Shown in pieces: positions 26,431 to 34,682 of a stretch of 49,256 bases of DNA. A program made the translations under genes and the position numbers. The notes under the pieces were generated by a model that saw nothing but the letters and a program-made list of their open reading frames with translations, was not told the origin of the DNA and did no database searches. Origin of the DNA: Bacteroidota bacterium (GTDB lineage: Bacteria; Bacteroidota; Bacteroidia; UKL13-3); the NCBI GenBank assembly GCA_030680835.1, contig JAUXUD010000051.1, forward strand, positions 1 through 49,256. The letters run 5' to 3'. Numbering within the stretch: position 1 is the first letter of the stretch; each line of letters starts with the position of its first letter.

Positions 26431-26924
26431 GAAAAAAGTGATTTATTTTTACATTTTAATTGATTGATTATAAGCAATATACAATATTACATCTAAAGTG
26501 ATGGTCTAACATGGCATTTTCAAGAGTAAATTCCGCTTTTATTTATATGTCTTTTTGCACATAATTTTTGAGAAATTAATAATTATTACCCCGTTTTGGC
26601 GCAATTTTTTTGCAATTGAGCAGGTAAAAAAGGTACTCAATTATTATCCTAAAATTACTTAATTGAGATCCGCTTTAATTTCTTTAGATGAAGCTAACAT
26701 CTTATACCTGTACTTCAAAATCTATTTCTTTAGTAGCTGTTTAAAATACTGAGCTGTGATAATTTATTTATTAATAGGAACTAGAGAAGTTATATATCAT
26801 TAATGAAATTCAGCTAACAGAATATATGGTTATTATTCTTATTTCAATTTTTTGTACTTTAGTTTGGGTTAAGTTATATTTTCTTTAGTTTCTTATTAAC
26901 AAACTGGTTCAAAAATGTAGTTAA

Positions 26925-27060
26925 CATATTTACAAAGGATTGTTAAACATCTGATGATTTGTTTTTTTATATCTGTGGACTTTATCTGTTTTTGAATATA
27001 CTTCTTAAAAACTAATGTTATCCTGGCACAGATAGCCCCATTTGCAAAGCATTATTTTAT
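26925..27060. repeat. Shorter divergent copy of part of the ncRNA region
   Basis: Matches 26120-26275 over ATTGTTAAACATCTGAT, TTTGTTTT, ATATCTGTGGACTTT, TGTTAT-C and GCACAGATAG, but lacks the GC-rich insert and the second half of the GTGGAC stem. No promoter of the same type is visible beside it. Confidence 0.5.
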
Positions 27061-27101
27061 AAATCTTACACAATTTTAAACCCAAGACAAATAATAACAA
27101 T

Positions 27102-27260
27102 ATGGAATACATATTAGTAACATGGCCCGAGAGCCAGGAACTCATGGATCAAGATTGGTTTAATGAGTGCATATTAATGAACGATGAAAATAATTTAAAT
27201 GAATTTGGCAGTTCAGCATTTTTTGTACCAAAAGAAAGATTTGAACAATTAATAAAGTAG
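27102..27260 (+). CDS. Small acidic hypothetical protein
   Basis: 52 codons, starting MEYILVTWPESQELMDQDWF and ending in a basic-hydrophobic FFVPKERFEQLIK. The composition and ILVTWPESQELMDQDWF opening look like a real small protein shared by Bacteroidota elements. No known function. Confidence 0.6.
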   Translation: MEYILVTWPESQELMDQDWFNECILMNDENNLNEFGSSAFFVPKERFEQLIK

Positions 27261-27379
27261 CCAACTTCACTTTAAAAGCCTAACACTACTATGGTTAAAA
27301 ATCGCTTATTTATTTAAGTAAAATTTTTTTATAAATTTTTTTGAAGCGAGTATAATCGAAATCTTGGAAGACTCCACAT

Positions 27380-27420
27380 CAAGAACCCCTACGGTGTTTG
27401 GGGACGGAATGTACCGTCGC
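27380..27420 (+). promoter_or_regulatory. Hairpin-bearing leader of the 27438 gene
   Basis: CCCC(27386)/GGGG(27403) and GACGG/CCGTC (27403-27418) form two overlapping, mutually exclusive hairpins 20 bp before the start codon. They could switch translation or protect the message. Confidence 0.35.
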
Positions 27421-27437
27421 CTTTAAACTCATATCTC

Positions 27438-27926
27438 ATGTCAAAAATATCTGGCAAAATCGTGGCATTCCGTTTCGGAAAGCACGCAGTTGGAATCCAA
27501 CTGGACAATGGCACAATGGTGCCTGTATCTGAAGTTTTATTAGCGTCCATGTCACGTGGTGCAGGTACCAATCTGGTGCTTAATGGTCAGGGAGCACAGC
27601 TTACCTGTAACAAGCGCACATGTGTTGCTGGTTCGCCTGTTATGAACAATGGTAAAGTAGTAGCTGACGCCAATGGTGTACAGCAGCTTTATACCAAGAC
27701 TCATGACCGTTATGAAGACATCAACATCGTGCTTGACGTTCAGGCACGTATTGCTGCAAACATTGGTGAGGCATTTGCCAAGTCACTAATGCCTTCGGCA
27801 GTATCGGTTGCAAAAGTGTCTGACCCTCTTGCTGAAGAGACAGTTGTTGACGCACCTGTTGCAACAACTCCTGCGAACAGTATCGAGAACACTGTATTCG
27901 AGTTTGACCGTTCTGTAACAAATTAA
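27438..27926 (+). CDS. Hypothetical protein with host-like codon use
   Basis: 162 residues. A beta-rich N-terminal half (GKIVAFRFGKHAVGIQLDNGTMVPVSE) is followed by a helical region and an Ala/Val/Pro/Thr-rich acidic tail. Visibly richer in GC than its neighbours, with codons typical of high expression. I do not recognise the family; genes of this kind lie upstream of RecA-like ATPase/DUF3871 pairs in Bacteroidota elements. It probably heads the operon that continues to 30501. Confidence 0.7.
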   Translation: MSKISGKIVAFRFGKHAVGIQLDNGTMVPVSEVLLASMSRGAGTNLVLNGQGAQLTCNKRTCVAGSPVMNNGKVVADANGVQQLYTKTHDRYEDINIVLDVQARIAANIGEAFAKSLMPSAVSVAKVSDPLAEETVVDAPVATTPANSIENTVFEFDRSVTN

Positions 27927-27991
27927 TCAAACTTATTTTTTTCAATTTAACCAAGGGCTGTCCAAAAGACGGCCCTTTTAATTTTACTACT

Positions 27992-28870
27992 ATGTTAAGG
28001 AAAGCAAAAAGAAAGAACGCCAAACTTAAATTGGCATTACAGGGACCAAGTGGTTCGGGCAAAACCTATTCCGCACTATTAATAGCATTTGGCTTATGTG
28101 GCGACTGGAATAAGATTGCTGTCATCGATACAGAGAACTATTCAAGTGAGCTATACTCTGATTTAGGGGATTTTAATGTTCTACCTATTCTGGAACCTTA
28201 CGCACCGGAAAAATATGTTGAAGCAATTGGTATTTGTGAAAAAGAGGGAATGGAAGTTATCATCATTGACTCGATTAGTCACGAATGGGAAGGTCAGGGA
28301 GGAATACTTGATATTCACGGAAATATGGCTGGCAATAGCTTTGCCAATTGGGCAAAGGTTACTCCACGGCACAACAATTTTACAACTGCAATCATTCAGT
28401 CTTCATGCCATGTTATTGGAACTATTCGTACTAAACAGGATTATGTGCTATCTGATAAGAATGGCAAAATGGTCCCTGAAAAAGTTGGATTGAAAGGTGT
28501 TACCCGGGATGGTATGGACTATGAGTTCACACTTGTTTATGATATAGACATTAAACATCAGGCTACAGCATCCAAAGACAGAACTGGATTGTATGCAGAT
28601 AAGCCCAGTCGTGTGCTTGGTAGTATTGACGGAATGCTACTTAAGAGCTGGTGTGAGGCTGAATTATCATTGGATGATATCAAACTTCTTATTGCCGATT
28701 GCAAGTCAATAGAAGAGCTTAAAGAAGTCTATAAGCAATACCCTTCTTACCAGGAGAAACTACTTGATAATTTCAAAAGCAAAAGGGACCAGCTCGAAGC
28801 TGAGTCCAAACAGACTTTTATTTCCAACTTTCAAAAAACAAATTTTAATCCAAATGGAAACATTACTTGA
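27992..28870 (+). CDS. Phage-type RecA-like ATPase
   Basis: 292 residues. Walker A GPSGSGKT (18-25) and Walker B VIIIDS (about 89-94), then SHEWEGQGG and a CHVIGTIRTKQDYV strand. This is the AAA_24/Sak4-like group found in phages and integrative elements, thought to aid strand annealing or recombination. The C-terminal tail is helical. It overlaps the DUF3871 gene by 17 bases, so the two are coupled. Confidence 0.82.
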   Translation: MLRKAKRKNAKLKLALQGPSGSGKTYSALLIAFGLCGDWNKIAVIDTENYSSELYSDLGDFNVLPILEPYAPEKYVEAIGICEKEGMEVIIIDSISHEWEGQGGILDIHGNMAGNSFANWAKVTPRHNNFTTAIIQSSCHVIGTIRTKQDYVLSDKNGKMVPEKVGLKGVTRDGMDYEFTLVYDIDIKHQATASKDRTGLYADKPSRVLGSIDGMLLKSWCEAELSLDDIKLLIADCKSIEELKEVYKQYPSYQEKLLDNFKSKRDQLEAESKQTFISNFQKTNFNPNGNIT

Positions 28871-29813
28871 TAAACCAAAACAAAGAATTCAATTCTCAAC
28901 AGAATCCCAATTCATAAAGGCTAATACAATTGAAGCTTCTTATGAACACTTGCAAAAAGATTGCACAATCCCTGTATTTTCCAAAGATAATGAATGTACA
29001 ATTTCACATGTTGAGTTCATTGAAACAGCGTATGAAGTTGCTGAACATATCTTTAAGGGCGAACAAATCAATTACCCATCTGTACGTGTTTCCCATGCGA
29101 TTAAAGGGCGTATTCCAGAGGCAATCTCCAAACCTGCCAATCTTCTTTTAGATCATGAACGAACAATCTACTATGAGCGTATGGCATTTCTGATTGAGAT
29201 ACCTAATTTGAAATGTACAGTTGGTGAGAATCAATTAGCTCTTTGTATAGGTGGTGTTCGGGCTTACAACCATGAGAACCTTTTTAACCGCAAAACTGAG
29301 GAGAAATTTAAAGTGTTCATTGGCTTCCAAAATAAAGTATGTTGTAACCTTTGCATTTCTACAGATGGTTATAAGGCAGAACTCAGAGCAAGAACAGTTG
29401 AAGAATTAGGTAGTGGGATATTTGACCTCGTAAAATCCTTCAAGGCGGAGAAGTTCATTCAGGACCTTAAACTGATGCCAAATTATGCGATTACAGAGAC
29501 GCAATTTGCTCAGTTGATTGGTAAGATGCGCATGTACTCTTTAATGCCTGTAACCTCACGAAAAGGACTTCCAAACCTACTCTTAACAGATACCCAGATT
29601 AGCTCAGTTGTTAAGGATTATTACACTGACAAAAACTTTAGTAGGAATGAAGATGGAAGCCTGAATTTGTGGAACTTTTTAAACTTGCTGACTGAATCAA
29701 ATAAGTCATCTTACATTGATAATTTCCTGGACCGTTCAACCAATTCTTTTGATCTGGTTAAACATCTTTTTTCTGCTATTTCACAAAAGGAATATTCTTG
29801 GTATCTTAACTAA
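28854..29813 (+). CDS. DUF3871 family protein
   Basis: 319 residues from ATG 28854, within the end of the preceding gene. It has DUF3871 features: FIGFQNKVCCNLCISTDGYKAELRA, ITETQFAQLIGKMRMY, LTDTQISSVVKDYYTDKNFSRN and SSYIDNFLDRS. The family is confined to mobile DNA of Bacteroidota and has no proven function; its constant neighbour is a RecA-like ATPase, which suggests a joint role in DNA replication or repair. Confidence 0.88.
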   Translation: METLLDKPKQRIQFSTESQFIKANTIEASYEHLQKDCTIPVFSKDNECTISHVEFIETAYEVAEHIFKGEQINYPSVRVSHAIKGRIPEAISKPANLLLDHERTIYYERMAFLIEIPNLKCTVGENQLALCIGGVRAYNHENLFNRKTEEKFKVFIGFQNKVCCNLCISTDGYKAELRARTVEELGSGIFDLVKSFKAEKFIQDLKLMPNYAITETQFAQLIGKMRMYSLMPVTSRKGLPNLLLTDTQISSVVKDYYTDKNFSRNEDGSLNLWNFLNLLTESNKSSYIDNFLDRSTNSFDLVKHLFSAISQKEYSWYLN

Positions 29814-29817
29814 TCTG

Positions 29818-30045
29818 ATGAAAAAGCCAATATTATACTGGTCCCCATATTCCATATTGGTCAGTACTGCAAAAGGTTTGGTTCGAAAAAGTTGCCCTTT
29901 CCCTGTCCTGTCCATCCATGATACTAAGGATATTGGACGTGGACAACAATTTTTTGTCAAGATGGTTCGAGAAACTGAACTGGGCAAACTTGAATTCGAG
30001 ATTAATGAAAATTGGTACTTGTACAGTCATTGGAAAATAATATAA
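29818..30045 (+). CDS. Small hypothetical protein
   Basis: 75 codons starting four bases after the DUF3871 stop. It has basic SYILVSTAKGLVRKS-like and IHDTKDIGRGQQF segments and an aromatic C-terminus (ENWYLYSHW). Compact, soluble, unknown. The tight spacing to both neighbours supports the gene. Confidence 0.6.
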   Translation: MKKPILYWSPYSILVSTAKGLVRKSCPFPVLSIHDTKDIGRGQQFFVKMVRETELGKLEFEINENWYLYSHWKII

Positions 30046-30051
30046 TACACT

Positions 30052-30501
30052 ATGGAATGTTTAGATAAAGTAGCGGAAATTGAGGTTAGATACCTACCAA
30101 AAAGAGTCTATGGTCAGAAAATTAAAGAGTCAAAGGATATTGTGAATTGCTTAAAACCCTATTACAACTTGAACACAATCGCTTTGCAAGAGGAATTTTT
30201 TATCTTGTATATGAACAGAATTGGCAATGTATTAGGCGTTTACAGGCATAGTATCGGAACCATGAGCCAAACAATGGTTGACATTAGGTTAATACTTGCA
30301 ACAGCCCTTAAATTGGGCAGTCAAAGATTTGCTTTATCCCATAATCATCCAACAGGTAACTTGGTCCCCTCTGTACAGGATATTCATTTAACACGCAAGA
30401 TTATAGAAGCTGCAAGAATAATGGATTTAACTGTGATTGACCATTTGATTGTTGACCCAGATTTTAACTTTTACAGTTTTGCTGATAAGGGCGAATTGTA
30501 A
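30052..30501 (+). CDS. radC: RadC-like JAB-domain protein
   Basis: 149 residues: the JAB/MPN metalloprotease-like domain only, without the N-terminal HhH of chromosomal RadC. Metal site SHNHPTGNLVPSVQD (His97, His99, Asp110) with Glu48 upstream. Such short RadC proteins are frequent on mobile elements, with a role in DNA repair or recombination not established. It ends the operon; a strong terminator follows. Confidence 0.88.
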   Translation: MECLDKVAEIEVRYLPKRVYGQKIKESKDIVNCLKPYYNLNTIALQEEFFILYMNRIGNVLGVYRHSIGTMSQTMVDIRLILATALKLGSQRFALSHNHPTGNLVPSVQDIHLTRKIIEAARIMDLTVIDHLIVDPDFNFYSFADKGEL

Positions 30502-30507
30502 AACTAG

Positions 30508-30543
30508 AAAACAAGATTCATGAAAGTGAATCTTGTTTTTTTT
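30508..30543 (+). terminator. Rho-independent terminator after radC
   Basis: Perfect 13-bp stem AAAACAAGATTCA / TGAATCTTGTTTT with a 6-base loop and a T-run to 30543. It separates the recombination operon from cas12a, so the effector must have its own promoter in 30544-30669. Confidence 0.85.
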
Positions 30544-30669
30544 AATCATTAAAATTAATCATTAAGAATAATCTATAAATATTGTTAATTTCGCCTATAG
30601 TGTTTGATCAAAATAAATTTTTTACTCCAGAATACTTTTCAAAATATTTCATAATTAATAAATATTTGT

Positions 30670-33600
30670 ATGAGCATTTTTTCAAATTTTCAAAACCTTT
30701 ATGGGCTTTCCAAAACATTAAGATTCGAATTAATCCCTCAAGGGGAAACCTTGGACTTTATCCAGAAAAACGGAATTCTTTCAAAAGATGAAAGTCGAGC
30801 GGAAAGTTATAAAATAGCAAAAAAGATTATCGATGAATATCACAAGGATTTTATCAATAAGGCATTGGAGGGTTTGAAACTAAGCAGACTGGACGAATAC
30901 TTCCAACTTTACAAAATTCAAAACAAAGATGAATATCAAAAAAAGCAATTTGAGGAAATTCAAGCTGTTTTAAGAAAACATATTGCAGATCGATTTAGCA
31001 AACATCCTGATGACGTAATCAAAAACAGATATAAGAATTTATTCGGAAAAGAACTAATAAAAATTGATTTAAAGGAATTTGTTACCAAGCCAGAAGAATT
31101 AAAAATTGTGAATGAATTTGAAAATTTCACCACCTATTTTACAGGATTTCATGAAAACAGGGCCAATATGTATACCCATGAAGATAAATCGACTGCAATT
31201 TCCTTTAGGCTAATCAATCAGAATCTTCCAAAATTTATCGATAATCAAGGAATATTTGAAAAAGTTGTTCAAAGCCCATTGAAGAATAAATTTCCAACTA
31301 TCCTGAAGGATTTAAATTCAATACTTCAGGTAAATAATATTGAGGAAATGTTCCATCTCGAATCTTTTAATGAAACCCTAAACCAATTAGGTATAGATAG
31401 ATATAATTACCTTTTAGGTGGATACACTTCAGATGACGGTAAAACAAAAATACAGGGTTTAAACGAACATATAAATTTGTATAACCAACAGGTGCTTGAC
31501 AAAAAGGATAAAATTGCCAAGTTAAAACCTCTGTTCAAACAAATTTTAAGTGACAGGAATACAACATCATTTTTACCTGAAGAATTTAGAAGTGATGCAG
31601 AATTATTAGAAAGCATAGAAAAATTTTACCAAGAAGTTAAGTATCAGGTTCTGGAAACAAAAAACAATGAAATAATCACTTTGCCTGAATTACTTCGCCA
31701 AATTACTGATTTTGATTTATCCAAAATCTATATTAGAAATGATCTTGGGTTAACTGATATATCCCAAAAGATGTTTGGCAATTGGACTGTGATACAAGAT
31801 GCCATTTATAAGGATTTTGCCAAAGTTTATAAGGGTAAAGCAAAGCAAGGAAGCGAGAAGTATGAAGAAGAGCAAAGCAAGCATTTAAAGCGGTTTGATA
31901 GCTTTTCAATCCAATACTTAAATGAAACCTTGATTTTATTAGAAAATCCTGATTTGCACAAAAATATTGCAGATTATTTCGTCCAATTATCGATTATCAG
32001 TGATAATAATGAGCCTAATCTCTTTGAATCCACAGAAAAAAACTACTCAGCGTTAGAGAATATATTAAAAGCTTACCCCGATAATCAAAACTTGATTCAG
32101 GATCAACAGTCCATCGATAAAATCAAGACCTTACTGGACAATTTTAAACAGGTTCAAAGGTTTATTAAACCCTTGCTGGGCAAAGGAAATGAGGCTGTAA
32201 AAGACGAGAAATTTTATAGCGAATTTGAAAAGTTATGGGAAACACTTGATCAAGTTACCCCTTTATACAATAAGGTCAGAAATTACGTGACTAAAAAGCC
32301 ATACAGCCTTGAGAAGATAAAGCTAAATTTTGAAAATAGCACCTTGCTTGATGGTTGGGACGTGAATAAAGAAGAAGCAAATGCGTCAATCCTTTTAAGA
32401 AAAAATGATAATTATTATCTGGGAATTATGGATCGAAATCATAATAAGGTATTTCGGGACCTTCCAGAATCAAAGACAGATCAATATTTCCAAAAGGTAA
32501 ATTACAAATTATTACCTGGGGCAAGCAAAATGTTACCCAAAGTTTTTTTTAGTGGAAGTAACATTGATTATTTTAAACCTAATGAAAACATTCTGCGCAT
32601 CAGAAATCATGGATCTCATACCAAAAATGGCAAGGCTCAAGAGGGTTATGAAAAGGAGGATTTTGAAGTTAATGACTGTCGTGAAATTATTGACTTTTAT
32701 AAAGATTCATTAGTAAGGCATAATGACTGGAAGCATTTCGGATTTAAATTCAGACCCACAAATGAGTACAATTCAATCGATGAATTTTATAGTGAGGTAG
32801 AAAATCAAGGTTATAGCATTACTTATACCAATATTGACGACAGCTATATATCTGAACTTGTGCATGAAGGGAAACTATATTTATTTAAGATTTACAACAA
32901 GGATTTTTCTGGTAATAGCAAAGGCACACCCAATCTACATACCCTTTATTGGAAAATGGTTTTTGACCCAAACAATTTGGAAAATGTCGTTTATAAACTT
33001 AATGGGCAGGCAGAAATTTTTTTCAGGAAAAAGAGCATCAAAGAGGATAACATTTTCAAACATCTGGCGAATCAAACCATCCCTAACAAAAACGAACTAA
33101 ATACAAAAAAACAAAGTTTATTTGTATACGACATTATAAAAGACAGACGATTTACAATAGATAAATTCCAGTTTCATGTTCCAATTACTATGAATTTTAA
33201 AGCCGACGGTTATTCAAACATCAATACTATAGTAAATCAAGCCATTAAGGAAAATCAAATAAAGCATATAATAGGCATTGACCGAGGCGAAAGACATCTG
33301 CTTTATATAACGGTCATTGATTTAGATGGAAAAATAAAAGAGCAATTCTCGCTGAATGAAATAGTGAATAATTATAATGGTAATGAGTACAAGACCGATT
33401 ATCATTCATTGCTGGATAAAAGAGAAGGCGGCAGAGATGAGTCCAGGAAAAATTGGAAGACCATTGAAACAATCAAGGAATTGAAAGAGGGCTATATAAG
33501 TCAGGTAATTCATCGGATCACAGAATTGATAATTCAATACAATGCAATAGTGGTTTTGGAGGATCTGAATATGGGATTTATGAGGGGTAGGCAAAAAGTT

Positions 33601-34440
33601 GAGAAACAGGTTTATCAGAAATTCGAGAAAATGCTCATTGACAAGCTCAATTATTTAGTTGATAAGAAAAAAGAACCAACTGAAACTGGAGGATTATTGA
33701 ATGCCTTGCAATTAACAAACCCATTTGTGAGCTTTCATAAAATTGGTAAACAGAGCGGTTTCCTTTTTTACATTCCTGCCTGGAATACAAGTAAAATGGA
33801 CCCTGTAACAGGATTTGTCAATCTGTTTCAAATCAAATATGAAAATGTGGAGAAGGCCAGATCTTTTTTAAGTTCCTTTTCAGATATTTCATACAATTCA
33901 GATAAAAAATACTTTGAATTTAGCTTTGACTATTCTCTTTTTACAAATAAAGCGGAAGGCACAAGGACACATTGGGTTGTTTGCACCTATGGCAATAGGA
34001 TTAAAACGCAAAGAAATCCAAACATGAATAATCAGTGGGTTAGTAACGAAATAAATATCACAAATGAGTTTATTACACTTTTCAGTAAATATAAGATAGA
34101 TTACAATCAAAAAAATCTTAAAGTAAGCATATTATCTCAAACAGATAAAGGCTTTTATGAGTCAATTTTGCACCTTTTTAAACTTACTCTTCAAATGCGT
34201 AACAGCATTGCCAATAGCAATGTCGACTATTTAATTTCACCAGTTGAAGACGATAATGGCAAATTTTTCTTCAGCGAAACTGCCTCAAATGATTTGCCCC
34301 AAAATGCTGATGCAAATGGAGCATTTAATATAGCCAGAAAAGGTTTATGGGTTATTGAACAAATTAAAAAATCTGAGGATTTTAAAAAATTGAAGCTTGC
34401 CATTACTAATAAAGAATGGTTAAACTTCGCCCAAAAATAA
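30670..34440 (+). CDS. cas12a: Cas12a (Cpf1), type V-A CRISPR effector
   Basis: 1256 residues, full length (family about 1200-1310). It is an RNA-guided DNA nuclease that also cuts its own pre-crRNA. The N-terminus NFQNLYGLSKTLRFELIP is typical. The WED/PI part holds STLLDGWDVNKE, YKLLPGASKMLPKVFFS and LRIRNHGSHTKNG, the PAM-reading region, so a T-rich PAM is likely. Pre-crRNA processing residues appear kept: His798 (FKHLAN) and Lys824 (DIIKDRRF). RuvC residues are complete: Asp871 (IGIDRGERHLL), Glu964 (VVLEDLNMGF) and Asp1214 (DADANGAFNIA). The Nuc arginine is Arg1177 (LQMRNS). It is flanked by a terminator upstream and a cas4 remnant downstream. No defect seen; probably active. Confidence 0.98.
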   Translation: MSIFSNFQNLYGLSKTLRFELIPQGETLDFIQKNGILSKDESRAESYKIAKKIIDEYHKDFINKALEGLKLSRLDEYFQLYKIQNKDEYQKKQFEEIQAVLRKHIADRFSKHPDDVIKNRYKNLFGKELIKIDLKEFVTKPEELKIVNEFENFTTYFTGFHENRANMYTHEDKSTAISFRLINQNLPKFIDNQGIFEKVVQSPLKNKFPTILKDLNSILQVNNIEEMFHLESFNETLNQLGIDRYNYLLGGYTSDDGKTKIQGLNEHINLYNQQVLDKKDKIAKLKPLFKQILSDRNTTSFLPEEFRSDAELLESIEKFYQEVKYQVLETKNNEIITLPELLRQITDFDLSKIYIRNDLGLTDISQKMFGNWTVIQDAIYKDFAKVYKGKAKQGSEKYEEEQSKHLKRFDSFSIQYLNETLILLENPDLHKNIADYFVQLSIISDNNEPNLFESTEKNYSALENILKAYPDNQNLIQDQQSIDKIKTLLDNFKQVQRFIKPLLGKGNEAVKDEKFYSEFEKLWETLDQVTPLYNKVRNYVTKKPYSLEKIKLNFENSTLLDGWDVNKEEANASILLRKNDNYYLGIMDRNHNKVFRDLPESKTDQYFQKVNYKLLPGASKMLPKVFFSGSNIDYFKPNENILRIRNHGSHTKNGKAQEGYEKEDFEVNDCREIIDFYKDSLVRHNDWKHFGFKFRPTNEYNSIDEFYSEVENQGYSITYTNIDDSYISELVHEGKLYLFKIYNKDFSGNSKGTPNLHTLYWKMVFDPNNLENVVYKLNGQAEIFFRKKSIKEDNIFKHLANQTIPNKNELNTKKQSLFVYDIIKDRRFTIDKFQFHVPITMNFKADGYSNINTIVNQAIKENQIKHIIGIDRGERHLLYITVIDLDGKIKEQFSLNEIVNNYNGNEYKTDYHSLLDKREGGRDESRKNWKTIETIKELKEGYISQVIHRITELIIQYNAIVVLEDLNMGFMRGRQKVEKQVYQKFEKMLIDKLNYLVDKKKEPTETGGLLNALQLTNPFVSFHKIGKQSGFLFYIPAWNTSKMDPVTGFVNLFQIKYENVEKARSFLSSFSDISYNSDKKYFEFSFDYSLFTNKAEGTRTHWVVCTYGNRIKTQRNPNMNNQWVSNEINITNEFITLFSKYKIDYNQKNLKVSILSQTDKGFYESILHLFKLTLQMRNSIANSNVDYLISPVEDDNGKFFFSETASNDLPQNADANGAFNIARKGLWVIEQIKKSEDFKKLKLAITNKEWLNFAQK

Positions 34441-34480
34441 TTTAGGCACGAATATTACGTTTGAAAAGTTCTTTGACATC

Positions 34481-34675
34481 ATGGTAACGTATTTACACAT
34501 AACATTTCTGAACGGTTTAGTGTTTTGTCCATACTCCGTTTATCTACATCAGGTATTTGACAATAATTATGAGGATCTGTATAATTCAAATCCCCAACAA
34601 TTAGGGAAAACTGCACATATTGAAATCGACTCAATTGAATTCGAGGAACCAGATAAAATAAAGGGGCATATGTAA
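34481..34675 (+). pseudogene. cas4: N-terminal remnant of cas4
   Basis: A 64-codon frame 40 bp after cas12a. LNGLVFCPYSVYLHQVF, then Y-NSNPQQLGKTAHIEID, matches the start of Cas4 from type V loci: LN-F-FCP-S-YLH, then PQ--GK-AH--ID. The Cys of FCP would be the first Fe-S ligand. Full Cas4 is about 170-200 residues; the PD-(D/E)XK core and the three other Fe-S cysteines are missing. The frame stops after KIKGHM, seven bases before the first CRISPR repeat. In intact V-A loci cas4 is followed by cas1, cas2 and the leader; all are gone here. Identification is by motif only. Confidence 0.7.
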
Positions 34676-34682
34676 TTAGTGA

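Larger units (their letters stand above)
25867..27101. other. 1.2-kb non-coding region with structured RNA candidate
   Basis: No protein gene is supported. Two related segments share words: 26120-26275 and 26925-27060 (GTTAAAYATCTGAT, RTGGACTTT, TGTTAT-C and CAGATAG-CCCA). The first belongs to the ncRNA candidate; the second is a shorter copy ending about 40 bp before the small gene at 27102. The remainder is AT-rich. Confidence 0.5.

Noticed and set aside
26951-26957. CTGATGA as hammerhead ribozyme core
   Set aside because: No GAAA or GUC partner elements and no closing stems in the right places; the other copy lacks the word.
27721-28062. 113-codon minus-strand frame rich in Gln
   Set aside because: Antisense to the 27438 and 27992 genes.
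30582-30791. 69-codon frame overlapping the start of cas12a
   Set aside because: Out of frame with cas12a and without a recognisable motif; the Cas12a N-terminus is clear.
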